DNA from: Pelagibius sp048268885
GTDB lineage: Bacteria > Pseudomonadota > Alphaproteobacteria > Kiloniellales > Kiloniellaceae
NCBI GenBank assembly: GCA_048268885.1
Contig: JBLWUP010000014.1
Span: 1-64,000, forward strand
Length of the DNA stretch: 64,000 bases
Direction: 5' to 3'
The position numbers and the translations under genes are program-made. Below the pieces are notes generated by a model. It worked only from the letters and a program-made list of their open reading frames with translations. It was not told the origin of the DNA and searched no databases. Shown here in pieces: positions 53,792 through 62,901 of this stretch; the stretch's first letter is position 1; each line of letters opens with the position of its first letter.

Positions 53792-54739
53792 CTAGGCCCC
53801 GCCGAGGCCCGGATGCGGCAAGGCGGCCAGCACGTCCGCCAGTGTCAGCTCGGCCAGGCGCTCGCGCCGCAGGGTGGCGATGCTGGGGCCGCGCGGCGCC
53901 ACCTTCGCCGGGTCGGACTCATGGGAATAGAGCACCAGGGAAGGCGCGCCCGCCGCCGCGATGAGGTGCATCGGGCCGGTGTCGTTGCCGACCGCCAGTT
54001 CCGCCCGGCGGCCCAGGGCGGCGATGGCCTCCAGGCTGGTCCGGCCGCAGAGGTCGCGGGCGCCCGGCGCGGCGGCGGCGATGGCGGCGATCTCCGCGCG
54101 TTCGGCCTCGGCGCCCAGCAGCAGCGGCACGATGCCGCCTTCCAGCAGATGGCGGGCCAGGGCGGCGTAGTTTTCCGCCGGCCAGCGCTTGCCCGGGCGG
54201 TGCGCCGAGCCGCCCGGCACCAGCAGAGCGACGCGCGCCGGCAGGTCCAGGGTGCTCAGGTTCGCGGTGAGGAAGGAGAGGTCGGGCAGGCCCGGCCTCG
54301 GCACGCCGGCCAGGGCCAGCTGCTGCGCCTCGCGATCGCAGATGTGCAGGACCTGGTCCTTGGGCGGCTGGTAGCGGTGGGAACAGCCGGGCACCACGCC
54401 GACCCATTCGGGCTTGGGCGCCGGCAGCAGGCGGAAATAGCCGCCGCTGCGGTCGGAGCGCTGCAGGTCGTAGACCCGCTCGAAACGGCCGCCGGCCAGC
54501 TGCCGCCGCAGGGCGAGCCAGGCGCCGACCTGCCACCAAGCCGGGCGCCGGTCGAGCCAGATCCGGTCGAAACAGCCGCTCGCCTCGGCCATAGGCTGGA
54601 AAGGCGCCGTGGTCAGCAGGGTGATCTCGGCCTCGGGATGGTGGGCGCGGATCGCCTGGAAGCTGGCGATCGACAGCACGAAGTCGCCGAAAGCCGAAAG
54701 TTTGATCACGAGGAGGCGCGAAGGGGGCACTGGTGACAT
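53792..54739 (-). CDS. Glycosyltransferase family 9 (heptosyltransferase-like) 2
   Basis: A 315-residue GT9 enzyme: SRLLVIKLSAFGDFVLSIAS at the N-terminus, VALLVPGGSAHRPGKRWPAE for the donor loop, and LAVGNDTGPMHLIAAAGAPS in the C-terminal half. It differs clearly from the adjacent GT9 protein, so they likely add different sugars or act at different positions of the LPS core. Confidence 0.92.
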   Translation of the reverse strand: MSPVPPSRLLVIKLSAFGDFVLSIASFQAIRAHHPEAEITLLTTAPFQPMAEASGCFDRIWLDRRPAWWQVGAWLALRRQLAGGRFERVYDLQRSDRSGGYFRLLPAPKPEWVGVVPGCSHRYQPPKDQVLHICDREAQQLALAGVPRPGLPDLSFLTANLSTLDLPARVALLVPGGSAHRPGKRWPAENYAALARHLLEGGIVPLLLGAEAERAEIAAIAAAAPGARDLCGRTSLEAIAALGRRAELAVGNDTGPMHLIAAAGAPSLVLYSHESDPAKVAPRGPSIATLRRERLAELTLADVLAALPHPGLGGA

Positions 54740-54944
54740 GGATTCCCGCTGCAGGACCGGCGCTCAGGGATACGGCAAGCGCGCCAGTCTCGCAATCCTC
54801 CTGGCAATCCTCCTAACAAACCTGGGCGCGGCGTCGCCAAAGCCCCTCGGCTGTCACATGATTGAAATCTTTCGTTCAGATGACATATTGTCGGGCGAGC
54901 GATGTCGGGCATTCGGCCGCCGCGCACAGCAGAAACGGGGCCAG

Positions 54945-55721
54945 ATGTCTCACTACAGCGAAACCACAGCCAGTGCGGCGGAGGCGCAGACGACCTTGCG
55001 CCTGCAGCAGGCGGAACGCCTGCCGGCACTGCTCTATCTCTGGATGCCGCTGGTCATCGCTCTCGTGCTGTCGCTCACCTGGCACCTGAATCCGGACCTC
55101 TACAGGGCCTACCTGGTGGGTGAGGTCGGCCTGCTGGAGGCGACGCACGTCATCGTGCCGGTCATTTCCGTCATCGTCGCCTTGCGAATCCTGCTGCTGC
55201 CGGAAGTGCAGCGCGACCGCCTAGTCTTTATCTGGATCCTGCTCGGCCTGCTGGGCAGCGTCTATATGGCCGGCGAGGAGGCGAGCTGGGGCCAGCACTA
55301 CGCCGGCTGGCTGACGCCGGAAAACTGGCAGACGGTCAACGACCAGGGCGAGACGAACCTGCACAACACCTCCTCCTGGCTCGACCAGAAGCCGCGCACG
55401 CTGCTGGAGATCGGGGTCATCGTCGGCGGCATCATCATCCCGCTGCTGGCGCTGAAGCGCCCGGCGATTCGCGAGGGGCGCTTCGCGCTCTTCCTGCCGC
55501 CGCTGGTCTGCCTGCCGGTCGCCGTCATCGGTGAGGTGGGCAAGATCTGGGAGCGGCTGCACGCCCTCGGGCTCTGGGAGCCGGTGATCTTCTACCAGGC
55601 CAGTGAGGTGCAGGAGCTTTACTTATCGCTCTTCATCCTTTTCTATCTGATCGTGTTCCGCAATCGGGTCCTGGCCCGGCGCACGGCGGGATTGCCGGCG
55701 CGTCCGGTTGCCGCCCGGTGA
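54945..55721 (+). CDS. Conserved membrane protein with E-E-x-S-W-G-Q motif
   Basis: A 258-residue protein with about six hydrophobic helices. Between helices 3 and 4 lies MAGEEASWGQHYAGWLTPEN followed by NDQGETNLHN, a pattern shared by a family of uncharacterised membrane proteins often found in envelope-polysaccharide loci. The conserved Glu, Trp, Gln and Asn residues suggest an active site at the membrane face, but no activity is known. The ATG at 54945 with CGGGG before it is preferred to the longer frame upstream. Same strand as the following GT4 gene (46 bp gap), so probably an operon. Confidence 0.8.
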   Translation: MSHYSETTASAAEAQTTLRLQQAERLPALLYLWMPLVIALVLSLTWHLNPDLYRAYLVGEVGLLEATHVIVPVISVIVALRILLLPEVQRDRLVFIWILLGLLGSVYMAGEEASWGQHYAGWLTPENWQTVNDQGETNLHNTSSWLDQKPRTLLEIGVIVGGIIIPLLALKRPAIREGRFALFLPPLVCLPVAVIGEVGKIWERLHALGLWEPVIFYQASEVQELYLSLFILFYLIVFRNRVLARRTAGLPARPVAAR

Positions 55722-55767
55722 ATCAGATCCGCCGCCGAGTTCAATTCTAAGGAGTTCCACCGCTTCC

Positions 55768-56820
55768 ATGCCGCGCTTGCTGCAGGCCCTGGCGGGCGCC
55801 CCGCAAGGCGGCGCCGAGATGCATTTTCTGCGTCTCTGTCTGGCCTTGGAACGGGCGGGGGTGGAGCAGCGCGTGGTCATCCGCCCGCATCCCAAGAGCC
55901 TTGAAGTGCTGCGCGCCGGCGGCATCGACCCGGTGACGGCGCCTTTCGGCGGCCTGTTCGATCGGCAGACCGGCAAGATCCTGCGCCGCGAAATCGCCGA
56001 CTTTCGCCCTGATCTGGCGCTGACCTATATGAATCGCGCCTCCGCGGCCATGCCGAAGGGCGATTTCCTGCATCTGGCCCGGCTCGGCGGCTACTACAAC
56101 TTGAAGTACTACCGCAACTGCGACCATCTGATCTGCGTCACGCCCGATCTCAAGGCGCACTGCGTGAAGCACGGCTTCCCCGAGGAACGCGTGCACGTCA
56201 TTCTCAACTTCGTCGAGGACAAGAGCGCCACGCCGCCGGCCGACCGCGCGGCCCTGGACACGCCCGTCGATGCGCCGCTGATCTTCGCGCTCGGCCGCCT
56301 GCACGAGAACAAGGCCTTCGACATCCTGCTGCAAGCCATGGCGAAGTTGCCGGGCGCCTACCTCTGGCTGGCCGGCGACGGCCCGCTGCGCCGGAAGCTG
56401 GAGCAGCAGGCCGCCGGCCTCGGCATCGCCGGGCGGGTGCGTTTTCTCGGCTGGCAGCACGACCCCGCGCCTTTCTTCGCCGCCGCCGACCTCTACGTCG
56501 TGCCCTCGCGTCACGAACCCTTTGGCAGCGTGGTCCTGGAGGGCTGGATGCACACCCTGCCCATGGTCTCGGCGGCCAGCCAGGGGCCGTCCTGGCTGAT
56601 CAAGGACGGCGAGGACGCCCTGCTGGTGCCGGTCGACGACGCCGCCGCCATGGCGGCGGCGCTGCAGAGCCTGATCGACGATCCGCAGACCGCCGAGCGC
56701 CTGGCCCAGGCCGGCCGCGCGACCTTCGAGCGGGGTTACACCGAGGACGTCGCCGTGCGGCGCTACCTCGACCTCTTCGATCGCCTGCTGGCGGCGCGGC
56801 CCGCCGCCGCGGGGTTGTGA
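55768..56820 (+). CDS. Glycosyltransferase family 4 (group 1)
   Basis: A 350-residue GT-B enzyme. PLIFALGRLHENKAFDILLQ and AGDGPLRRKLEQQAAGLGIA are the donor-domain core, and SRHEPFGSVVLEGWMHTLPM contains the E-x7-E motif of retaining group 1 enzymes. N-terminal GAPQGGAEMHFLRLCLALER is the acceptor-side Gly-rich loop. It would add a sugar to LPS or a capsule precursor. AAGGAG lies 13 nt upstream of the ATG. Confidence 0.92.
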   Translation: MPRLLQALAGAPQGGAEMHFLRLCLALERAGVEQRVVIRPHPKSLEVLRAGGIDPVTAPFGGLFDRQTGKILRREIADFRPDLALTYMNRASAAMPKGDFLHLARLGGYYNLKYYRNCDHLICVTPDLKAHCVKHGFPEERVHVILNFVEDKSATPPADRAALDTPVDAPLIFALGRLHENKAFDILLQAMAKLPGAYLWLAGDGPLRRKLEQQAAGLGIAGRVRFLGWQHDPAPFFAAADLYVVPSRHEPFGSVVLEGWMHTLPMVSAASQGPSWLIKDGEDALLVPVDDAAAMAAALQSLIDDPQTAERLAQAGRATFERGYTEDVAVRRYLDLFDRLLAARPAAAGL

Positions 56821-56822
56821 GC

Positions 56823-56888
56823 ATGGGCAGGTCCAAGAACGGGCCCGAGAGCAGGCCCGAAAACAGGCCCGAAAACAGGAAAGACTGA
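56823..56888 (+). CDS. Possible 21-codon leader ORF with 12-bp tandem repeats
   Basis: ATG at 56823 to TGA at 56886-56888, encoding a charged 21-residue peptide (GRSKNGPESRPENRPENRKD after Met). About three 12-bp units (CAGGCCCGAAAA type) make up the middle. It begins right after the GT4 stop and ends 3 bp before the dihydroorotase ATG, a position suited to translational coupling or leader-peptide control. No direct evidence that it is translated. Confidence 0.3.
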   Translation: MGRSKNGPESRPENRPENRKD

Positions 56889-56891
56889 GCG

Positions 56892-58238
56892 ATGGCCAAA
56901 GACTGGGATCTCATCATCACCGGCGGCGCGGTCTTCACCCCCTCGGGGCTGATCGAGGCCGACGTGGCGGTGGCCGAGGGCCGCATCGCCGACATCGGCA
57001 ATTTGGACGCCACGCGCGCCGACGAGGTGTTCGACGCCAAGGGGCTGACGGTGCTGCCCGGCGTCATCGACACCCAGGTCCACTTCCGCGAGCCGGGCCT
57101 GGAGCACAAGGAAGACCTGGAAAGCGGTACCCGCGCGGCCGTCATGGGCGGCGTCACGGCGGTTTTCGAGATGCCGAACACCTCGCCGGCGACCATCGAC
57201 GCCGCGGCGATCAACGACAAGCTGACCCGCGCCGAGGGGCGCGCCTGGTGCGACCACGCCTTCTTCGCCGGCGCGGCGGCGGAGAACGCCGAGCAGCTCG
57301 GCGAGCTGGAGCGCCTGCCCGGCGTCTGCGGGGTGAAGATCTTCATGGGCTCCTCCACCGGCTCGCTGCTGGTGCACGAGGATGAGCACCTGCGCCGCGT
57401 GCTGAAGCACGTGCGCCGGCGCGTCGCCGTGCACTCCGAGGACGAGGCGCGCCTGCGCGAGCGCTTCGACATGATCCGCGAGGGCGGCAAGGTCTCGCAG
57501 CATCCGGAATGGCGCGACGTGGAGACCGCCGTGCGCTCGACCAAGCGGATCCTGCGTCTGGCGCGGGAGGCGGGCAAACGCATCCACGTGCTGCACGTGA
57601 CCACGGCGGAGGAGGTGCCGATCCTGGCCGCCGCCAAGGACATCGCCACCATGGAGGTGACGCCGCAGCACCTGACCCTGGCGGCGCCCTACTGCTACGA
57701 GGAGATCGGCAGCTTCGCGCAAATGAACCCGCCGATCCGCGAGGCGCGCCACCGCGAGGCACTGTGGGAGGCGGTGCGCCTGGGCATCGTCGATGTGGTC
57801 GGCTCGGACCACGCGCCGCACACCCGTGAGGAAAAGCAGGCGCCCTATCCGCGCTCGCCCTCGGGCATGCCCGGCGTGCAGACTCTGCTGCCGCTGCTGC
57901 TCGACCACCTGAACGCCGGCAAGCTGACCCTGGAACGTCTGGTCGACCTGACCTCGGCGGGCGCGCAGCGCATCTACAACATCGCCGGCAAGGGCCGCAT
58001 CGCCGTCGGCTACGACGGCGACTTCACCCTGGTCGACCTGAAGGTCCAGAAGCACGTCGAGCACGACTGGCTGCAGTCCAAGTGCGGCTGGTCGCCCTTC
58101 GAGGGCAAGCCCATCACCGGCTGGCCGATGGCCACCGTCATCCGCGGCCACGTTGCCATGCGCGACGGCGAACTGCTCGGTGGTCCCACCGGCCGCCCCG
58201 TGCGCTTCATGGAGACCCTGCCGCACGGCGGCGACTAG
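56892..58238 (+). CDS. Dihydroorotase (amidohydrolase family)
   Basis: A 448-residue zinc amidohydrolase of pyrimidine synthesis: N-carbamoyl-aspartate to dihydroorotate. The metal site shows VIDTQVHFREPGLEHKEDLE, carbamylated Lys in GVKIFMGSSTGSLLVHEDE, HVLHVTTAEE and the catalytic Asp in VGSDHAPHT. The usual H-x-H reads Q-V-H, a variation seen in the DHOase subgroup with (D)xQVHFREPG, so it is not necessarily inactive. No other pyr gene is adjacent; it follows the glycosyltransferases closely. Confidence 0.92.
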   Translation: MAKDWDLIITGGAVFTPSGLIEADVAVAEGRIADIGNLDATRADEVFDAKGLTVLPGVIDTQVHFREPGLEHKEDLESGTRAAVMGGVTAVFEMPNTSPATIDAAAINDKLTRAEGRAWCDHAFFAGAAAENAEQLGELERLPGVCGVKIFMGSSTGSLLVHEDEHLRRVLKHVRRRVAVHSEDEARLRERFDMIREGGKVSQHPEWRDVETAVRSTKRILRLAREAGKRIHVLHVTTAEEVPILAAAKDIATMEVTPQHLTLAAPYCYEEIGSFAQMNPPIREARHREALWEAVRLGIVDVVGSDHAPHTREEKQAPYPRSPSGMPGVQTLLPLLLDHLNAGKLTLERLVDLTSAGAQRIYNIAGKGRIAVGYDGDFTLVDLKVQKHVEHDWLQSKCGWSPFEGKPITGWPMATVIRGHVAMRDGELLGGPTGRPVRFMETLPHGGD

Positions 58239-58289
58239 ACTGTCACAGAGTCCGCCGCCGTCATCGACTGATCTGCTTCAGGGGGCCGC

Positions 58290-58802
58290 ATGCGAAAAAT
58301 AGTTCTGAGTCTCGTGGCGTTCCTTTTGACGGCCTGCGCAGGGGGGAACGTCGATCCGAGTGTCGAGCTCAAGGACGACGAGGGCATCGCGGTTCTCAAT
58401 CTGGGCTGCCATCCTGAAATAGGCTACGTGGAAATCTACCCTCGGGGCCGCTACGCTAAGGGTTTTCACGGCTCCTTCGGTCGGGGAGTCGTCATTTCCT
58501 GCAATGAGCCGGAGCTGAAGACCGTCAAGCTGGCGGACGGCGGCTATTTCGTCGGCAGGATCGGCACGGGTGACGCTTATGTCGATGTCGACGAAGCGGA
58601 TGCCTTCAAGTTCTCCGTTCGTCGAAACACACTGTCCTACGTTGGCAACTGGGGTCTTCTCGCCAATGTGTGGGCCGGCCGGAGAATCCAAGTGAGGATC
58701 AGCGTCGTCTACCTGGGAGAGGACACCCGCAAAAAGCTGAAGGCGACTTATCCCGAACTCTATTCCAGGTATGACTATGTGGATCTCTCCGGAGAGACGT
58801 GA
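58290..58802 (+). CDS. Putative lipoprotein of unknown function
   Basis: A 170-residue protein with a lipoprotein signal: KIVLSLVAFLLTACAGG, with the lipobox L-T-A-C. The mature part is beta-rich, includes one Cys pair (LGCHPE and ISCNEP) and ends in LYSRYDYVDLSGET. No family is recognised. GC content is lower than in adjacent genes. It lies 51 bp after the dihydroorotase gene. Confidence 0.75.
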   Translation: MRKIVLSLVAFLLTACAGGNVDPSVELKDDEGIAVLNLGCHPEIGYVEIYPRGRYAKGFHGSFGRGVVISCNEPELKTVKLADGGYFVGRIGTGDAYVDVDEADAFKFSVRRNTLSYVGNWGLLANVWAGRRIQVRISVVYLGEDTRKKLKATYPELYSRYDYVDLSGET

Positions 58803-58861
58803 AATTCGCCGATAGATTCCCGCAGTTCTCGGGCCTTCCCGGCAAACTCACCGCACAGCAC

Positions 58862-60070
58862 CTAAAATCTGACCGACAAACTCACGGTGCCGAACTGGTC
58901 GGGGGCGTCCTGCTCGCGGAACTCCTTGGTGCGCCACAGGTGGGTGTAGGCGAGGCGCACGCGCTCACCCAGCATGATCGCCAGGCCGGCCTGCACGTCC
59001 AGCACCACCGGATACTTGTCGACGCTGTGGCTGTCGCGAAAGGTGTTGCCGTCCAGGAAGATGTTGCGGGCGATGACGCGGCCCTCGGCCCCCGCGAAGA
59101 AGTACCAGCCGAACCAGTCGTCGGGACGGAAGTAGTCGGAGCCCGGCAGGGCCGGCCTGAGGCGCGGCGGGCCGTAGTCGTCCGGCAGGTCCTCGCCGAG
59201 ACGCAGGGTCAGCCCGCCGGCGCCGTAGGTGTAGACGTTGCCCAGGGCGCCGCCCAGGTGAGGCGTCACGTCGACCGCCAGTTCGTCCAGCACCGGCAGG
59301 TCGCTGAGCCTGGCTCCCCAGAGATTGCGCCACTTGCGCTCGTAGTAGAGCACCACGCCCGGCTCGTTGTGCAGCTGGTTGTCCCAGCCTTCCGGGACCT
59401 GCACACCGATCAGCTTGTGGTACTCGATCTGGGTCTTGTCGGCCAGGGAGGCCGGGCCGATCATGCCGACGTTCAGTTCCAGGTTGTCGAGGCGCTCGCC
59501 GTTTTCCGAGACCAGGCCGACGCCGAAATAGGTCCAGCCGGCGTAGGGCCGGTCGTCCTCGATCAGCTCGCGGACCTCGATGCGCTCCGGCGTGAACATC
59601 TCCTGGCCCAGGCTGTAGGTGACCCGGATGTTGCCATCAGCCGGGAACAGCGGCAGGGCCTTGGCGGCCTCCTCGATGAACGGCGGCACGGCCCCGTCGG
59701 GCGACAGCGCGCTGAGCCGGGTGCCGTGGGTAAAGTGGCGGTCGGACCCGCCGAAGAGGTCGTTGCTGAACTGGGCGGTGATGATCCAGGCCGGATCGGG
59801 CCCGCGCGTTTCTTCTTCCTTGATCTCCGCTTCCGCGACCTGTGCTTCGCCGACCTGCGCTTCGGGGTCTTGAGCCTCGGCCTTCGGGGCTTCGGCCTTC
59901 GGGGCTTCGGTCTTAGGGGCTTCGGTCTTAGGGGCTTCGGTCTCTTGGGCTTCGGCGGCCGAATAAGACGGACACAACGCCGTGGCGGTGAGCAGCAGGG
60001 CGAAGGCTTTGGAAATCCGCGGTGGTCTCAAGATCGCTCCGGAAACGGGTATAAAGAGGTAGTGGAACAC
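58862..60070 (-). CDS. LpxR-like outer-membrane lipid A deacylase
   Basis: A 402-residue protein. After a signal peptide comes a 60-residue EAPK/T-rich linker of tandem repeats, then a beta-barrel of the LpxR (DUF2219) family: IITAQFSNDLFGGSDRHFTH G has the Asn-Asp pair and the following S/T-D, and EYHKLIGVQVP carries the candidate catalytic His. The final Phe in SLSVRF is the outer-membrane insertion signal. LpxR removes a 3'-acyloxyacyl chain from lipid A with Ca2+. Location beside LPS glycosyltransferases and a porin agrees. The start is GTG at 60070; the linker is unusual. Confidence 0.87.
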   Translation of the reverse strand: MFHYLFIPVSGAILRPPRISKAFALLLTATALCPSYSAAEAQETEAPKTEAPKTEAPKAEAPKAEAQDPEAQVGEAQVAEAEIKEEETRGPDPAWIITAQFSNDLFGGSDRHFTHGTRLSALSPDGAVPPFIEEAAKALPLFPADGNIRVTYSLGQEMFTPERIEVRELIEDDRPYAGWTYFGVGLVSENGERLDNLELNVGMIGPASLADKTQIEYHKLIGVQVPEGWDNQLHNEPGVVLYYERKWRNLWGARLSDLPVLDELAVDVTPHLGGALGNVYTYGAGGLTLRLGEDLPDDYGPPRLRPALPGSDYFRPDDWFGWYFFAGAEGRVIARNIFLDGNTFRDSHSVDKYPVVLDVQAGLAIMLGERVRLAYTHLWRTKEFREQDAPDQFGTVSLSVRF

Positions 60071-60376
60071 AGTCCTAGCGTGGTTCGCCGGCGAGAACCA
60101 GCCGCGACGCAGCGCGGCCCCGATAAAGCCACCGCCACTTCATGGCCCTGCCACGAAATGACATCGCCACATCATGACTTTGGCGCAGGGCCCGACGCCG
60201 CGGGCTGTTAACTCTTGAGGGCTTGACTCGTTCCACAACTTACCCGATCGTTTTGATTATATTCTGCCGCTTCGGCTCCCGGCTGAGGGGAGCCATCCCC
60301 CTGGGGTCCGGCGCAAGGCCCGGAATCCCTCTGTTTTTCGGGCGGGGCGGCAGTCACGCCGGATGGGTGGGACGAC
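60071..60376. other. Spacer between LpxR-like and porin genes
   Basis: 306 bp between divergent genes. A short AT-rich patch around 60239-60265 (GATTATATTC) could hold a porin -10 region, but no convincing -35 was found. No gene or repeat is seen. Confidence 0.3.
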
Positions 60377-61588
60377 ATGACACCTCCGCGCCAAGGCTAC
60401 CCTATCTGCCCTGACCCGGCAGCGGCATTGCGCCGCGGCGCGGCGGCGGCCCCGCTTGAGTCCCTCTGCTGCCCGCGCGCCGTTTCTTCTGCGCGCGATC
60501 CCCGGTCTTCGCAGGGGGCCCGGCAAGCGCGCTGGGTGAAATCGGCGCTGCTGACGAGCAGCGCGGCCGTCGGGGCCGCGGTGTTTGCCGGGCAGCCGGC
60601 GGCCGCGCAGGAACTGAACCTTTCGGCGTTCCAGCAATTCATTGGCTCCGGTGGCGATTCCGACGGCGACCTTTCCGACCGGGGCTTTGCCTTCAGCACC
60701 GATACCGAGGTCCACGTCAACGGCGAGATCGCGGCGGAAAACGGGATCACCTTCGGGTTCCATGTCGAGTTCGAGGCCGATTCCGGCGCCACCAACAACG
60801 TGGACGAAAACAGCATCTGGGCGTCCGGAAGCTTCGGCAAGTTGGAGTTCGGCAATAACGACGGCGTCGAGGACACCTTCCTGGTGAATGGCACCTCCAG
60901 CGATGTGGACTATGGCGGCGTCGGCAACCCGACCTCGACTTTCCTGACCAGCGCCTTCGCCGGCGATGCCCGCACCTCAGCGGAACTGCGGATCGGCAGC
61001 CTGGAAACCGCCGACGCGACCAAAATCTCTTACATCTCGCCCACTTTCGCTGGGTTCAACGCCGGGTTCAGCTATACGCCGGATACCTCCGACGGCGCCG
61101 ACGGCAATGACTTCAATAGGGAGAACGCCACCGGCCACCACGACAACGTCGCCTTCGCCCTGGGATATGACGGCGAGTTCAACGGTGTCGGCCTCGAGAC
61201 GGCCGTCGTCGGGTCCTACGCAAGGGCCGATGCGGAGCCGGAGGACGAGGCCTATGGCGTCGGTGGCGGCCTGGCCTTGAGCGTCGCAGGCTTCACGCTG
61301 GCGGCGGGCGCCATCTGGGACGATCTGAACGGCAACGGCGGGCAGGGCTGGGCGACCGATGTCGGCCTGGCCTACGGCAGCGGACCCTGGCACTTCTCCC
61401 TCAACGGCATCTATTCGGAAGACGACGATTCCGGCGACGAACTGCTCGGCTCCTCGGCCAACGTCCGTTACAACCTGGCCGCGGGCGTCAGCATCTTCGC
61501 CATCGGCTACCTGGGCGAGGAAGACCTGGGGGCCGGGGGCACCAACGACATCGTGGCGATCTCGAGCGGCATCAAGCTGTCTTTCTAG
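60377..61588 (+). CDS. Outer-membrane porin
   Basis: Encodes up to 403 residues. The mature part is a Gram-negative porin: ELNLSAFQQFIGSGG, repeated GFAFSTDTEVHVNGEIAAEN strands, SFGKLEFGNNDGVEDTFLVN constriction-loop segment and a terminal SGIKLSF with C-terminal Phe. A clear signal peptide (VKSALLTSSAAVGAAVFAG to AAAQ) starts at residue 54, so the real start may be the GTG at 60536; on the other hand GGTGGG stands at normal spacing before the ATG at 60377. The start is therefore unresolved. Confidence 0.9.
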   Translation: MTPPRQGYPICPDPAAALRRGAAAAPLESLCCPRAVSSARDPRSSQGARQARWVKSALLTSSAAVGAAVFAGQPAAAQELNLSAFQQFIGSGGDSDGDLSDRGFAFSTDTEVHVNGEIAAENGITFGFHVEFEADSGATNNVDENSIWASGSFGKLEFGNNDGVEDTFLVNGTSSDVDYGGVGNPTSTFLTSAFAGDARTSAELRIGSLETADATKISYISPTFAGFNAGFSYTPDTSDGADGNDFNRENATGHHDNVAFALGYDGEFNGVGLETAVVGSYARADAEPEDEAYGVGGGLALSVAGFTLAAGAIWDDLNGNGGQGWATDVGLAYGSGPWHFSLNGIYSEDDDSGDELLGSSANVRYNLAAGVSIFAIGYLGEEDLGAGGTNDIVAISSGIKLSF

Positions 61589-61721
61589 GCGGCCTTCCTA
61601 GGGTGCCTGTAGACCCTTTCCACATCTCGGCCGCCCTGTACCCCCTGGGGCGGCTTTGCTATGCTGCGCCGCAGAATATACAGCCTGAATAACGGGCAAG
61701 ACGCCCATAGGGAGATTGAAG

Positions 61722-62891
61722 ATGACCGCCTGTATTGTCGGTTGGAGCCATACGCCGTTCGGCAAGCACGAAAACGACGACATCGAGTCCCTCGTCGGCC
61801 AGGTGGCCGTCCAGGCGCTGGACGACGCCGGGATCGGCCCGGAGGAGGTCGACGAGATCTACGTCGGCAACTTCAACGAGGGTTTCTCGCGCCAGGCCTT
61901 TCCGTCCTCCCTGGCGCTGCAGTTCGCCGATCAGTTCCGTTTCAAGCCGGCCACGCGCGTCGAGAACGCCTGCGCCTCCGGCTCCGCCGCCGTCTATCAG
62001 GGCCTGAAGTCGATCGCCGCGCGCAAGGCGCGTTTCGTGCTGGTCATCGGCGTCGAGAAGATGACGGCGATCTCCGGCAAGGAGATCGGCGACGTGCTGC
62101 TGAAGGCCTCCTACCAGAAGGAAGACGGCGAGATCGACGGCGGCTTCGCCGGGGTCTTCGGCCAGATCGCCCAGAAATATTTCCAGAAGCACGGCGACCA
62201 GTCCGACGCCCTGGCCGGCATCGCCGCCAAGAATCACCGCAACGGCGTCGGCAATCCCCTGGCGCAGATGCGCAAGGATCTGGGCTTCGACTTCTGCCGC
62301 AACGTTTCGGAGAAAAATCCGCTGGTCGCCGGCCCGCTGAAGCGCACCGACTGCTCGCTGGTTTCCGACGGCGCCGCGGCGCTGGTGCTCAGCGATGTGG
62401 AGAGCGCCCTCGGTCTGAAGAAGGCGGTCGTCTTCCGTGCCGCCGAGCACGTGAACGACTACCTGCCGATGAGCAAGCGCGACATCACGCTGTTCGAGGG
62501 CTGCGAGCAGGCCTGGGGACAGGCGCTGGAGTCCGCCGCGGTGAAGCTCGACGACCTGAGCTTCGTCGAAACCCATGACTGCTTCACCATCGCCGAGCTG
62601 CTGGAGTACGAGGCCATGGGCCTGACCAAACGCGGCCAGGGCGCGCGCGCCGTCGCCGAGGGCTGGACCGAGAAGGACGGCAAGCTGCCGGTCAATCCTT
62701 CCGGCGGGCTGAAGGCGAAGGGCCATCCGGTCGGCGCCACCGGCGTCTCCATGCATGTGCTCAGCGCCATGCAGCTGACCGACAGCGCCGGCGACATGCA
62801 GGTGAAGGACGCCAAGCTGGGCGGCATCTTCAACATGGGCGGCGCCGCCGTCGCCAACTACGTCTCGATTCTCGAACCCCTGCGCACGTAG
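61722..62891 (+). CDS. Thiolase family protein (acetyl-CoA acetyltransferase, SCP-x type)
   Basis: A 389-residue thiolase. The nucleophilic Cys is in ENACASGSAAVYQ, the His of the activation pair in ETHDCFTIAELLEYEAMG, and the closing motif is GGLKAKGHPVGATGVSMHV with the second His; the resolving Cys of classical thiolases is replaced in the C-terminal GGIFNMGGAAVANYVSIL. This pattern is that of SCP-x-type thiolases, which cleave branched or steroid side-chain 3-keto-acyl-CoAs. The ATG at 61722 has AGGGAG upstream; the TTG at 61716 is rejected. It is linked to the acyl-CoA ligase 10 bp downstream. Confidence 0.92.
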   Translation: MTACIVGWSHTPFGKHENDDIESLVGQVAVQALDDAGIGPEEVDEIYVGNFNEGFSRQAFPSSLALQFADQFRFKPATRVENACASGSAAVYQGLKSIAARKARFVLVIGVEKMTAISGKEIGDVLLKASYQKEDGEIDGGFAGVFGQIAQKYFQKHGDQSDALAGIAAKNHRNGVGNPLAQMRKDLGFDFCRNVSEKNPLVAGPLKRTDCSLVSDGAAALVLSDVESALGLKKAVVFRAAEHVNDYLPMSKRDITLFEGCEQAWGQALESAAVKLDDLSFVETHDCFTIAELLEYEAMGLTKRGQGARAVAEGWTEKDGKLPVNPSGGLKAKGHPVGATGVSMHVLSAMQLTDSAGDMQVKDAKLGGIFNMGGAAVANYVSILEPLRT

Positions 62892-62901
62892 TCGTCCCGC
62901 T

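Noticed and set aside
59836..59950. Tandem repeats in the LpxR-like gene as a CRISPR array
   Set aside because: Repeat units are 15-18 bp, contiguous without spacers, and in frame, so they are a coding repeat.
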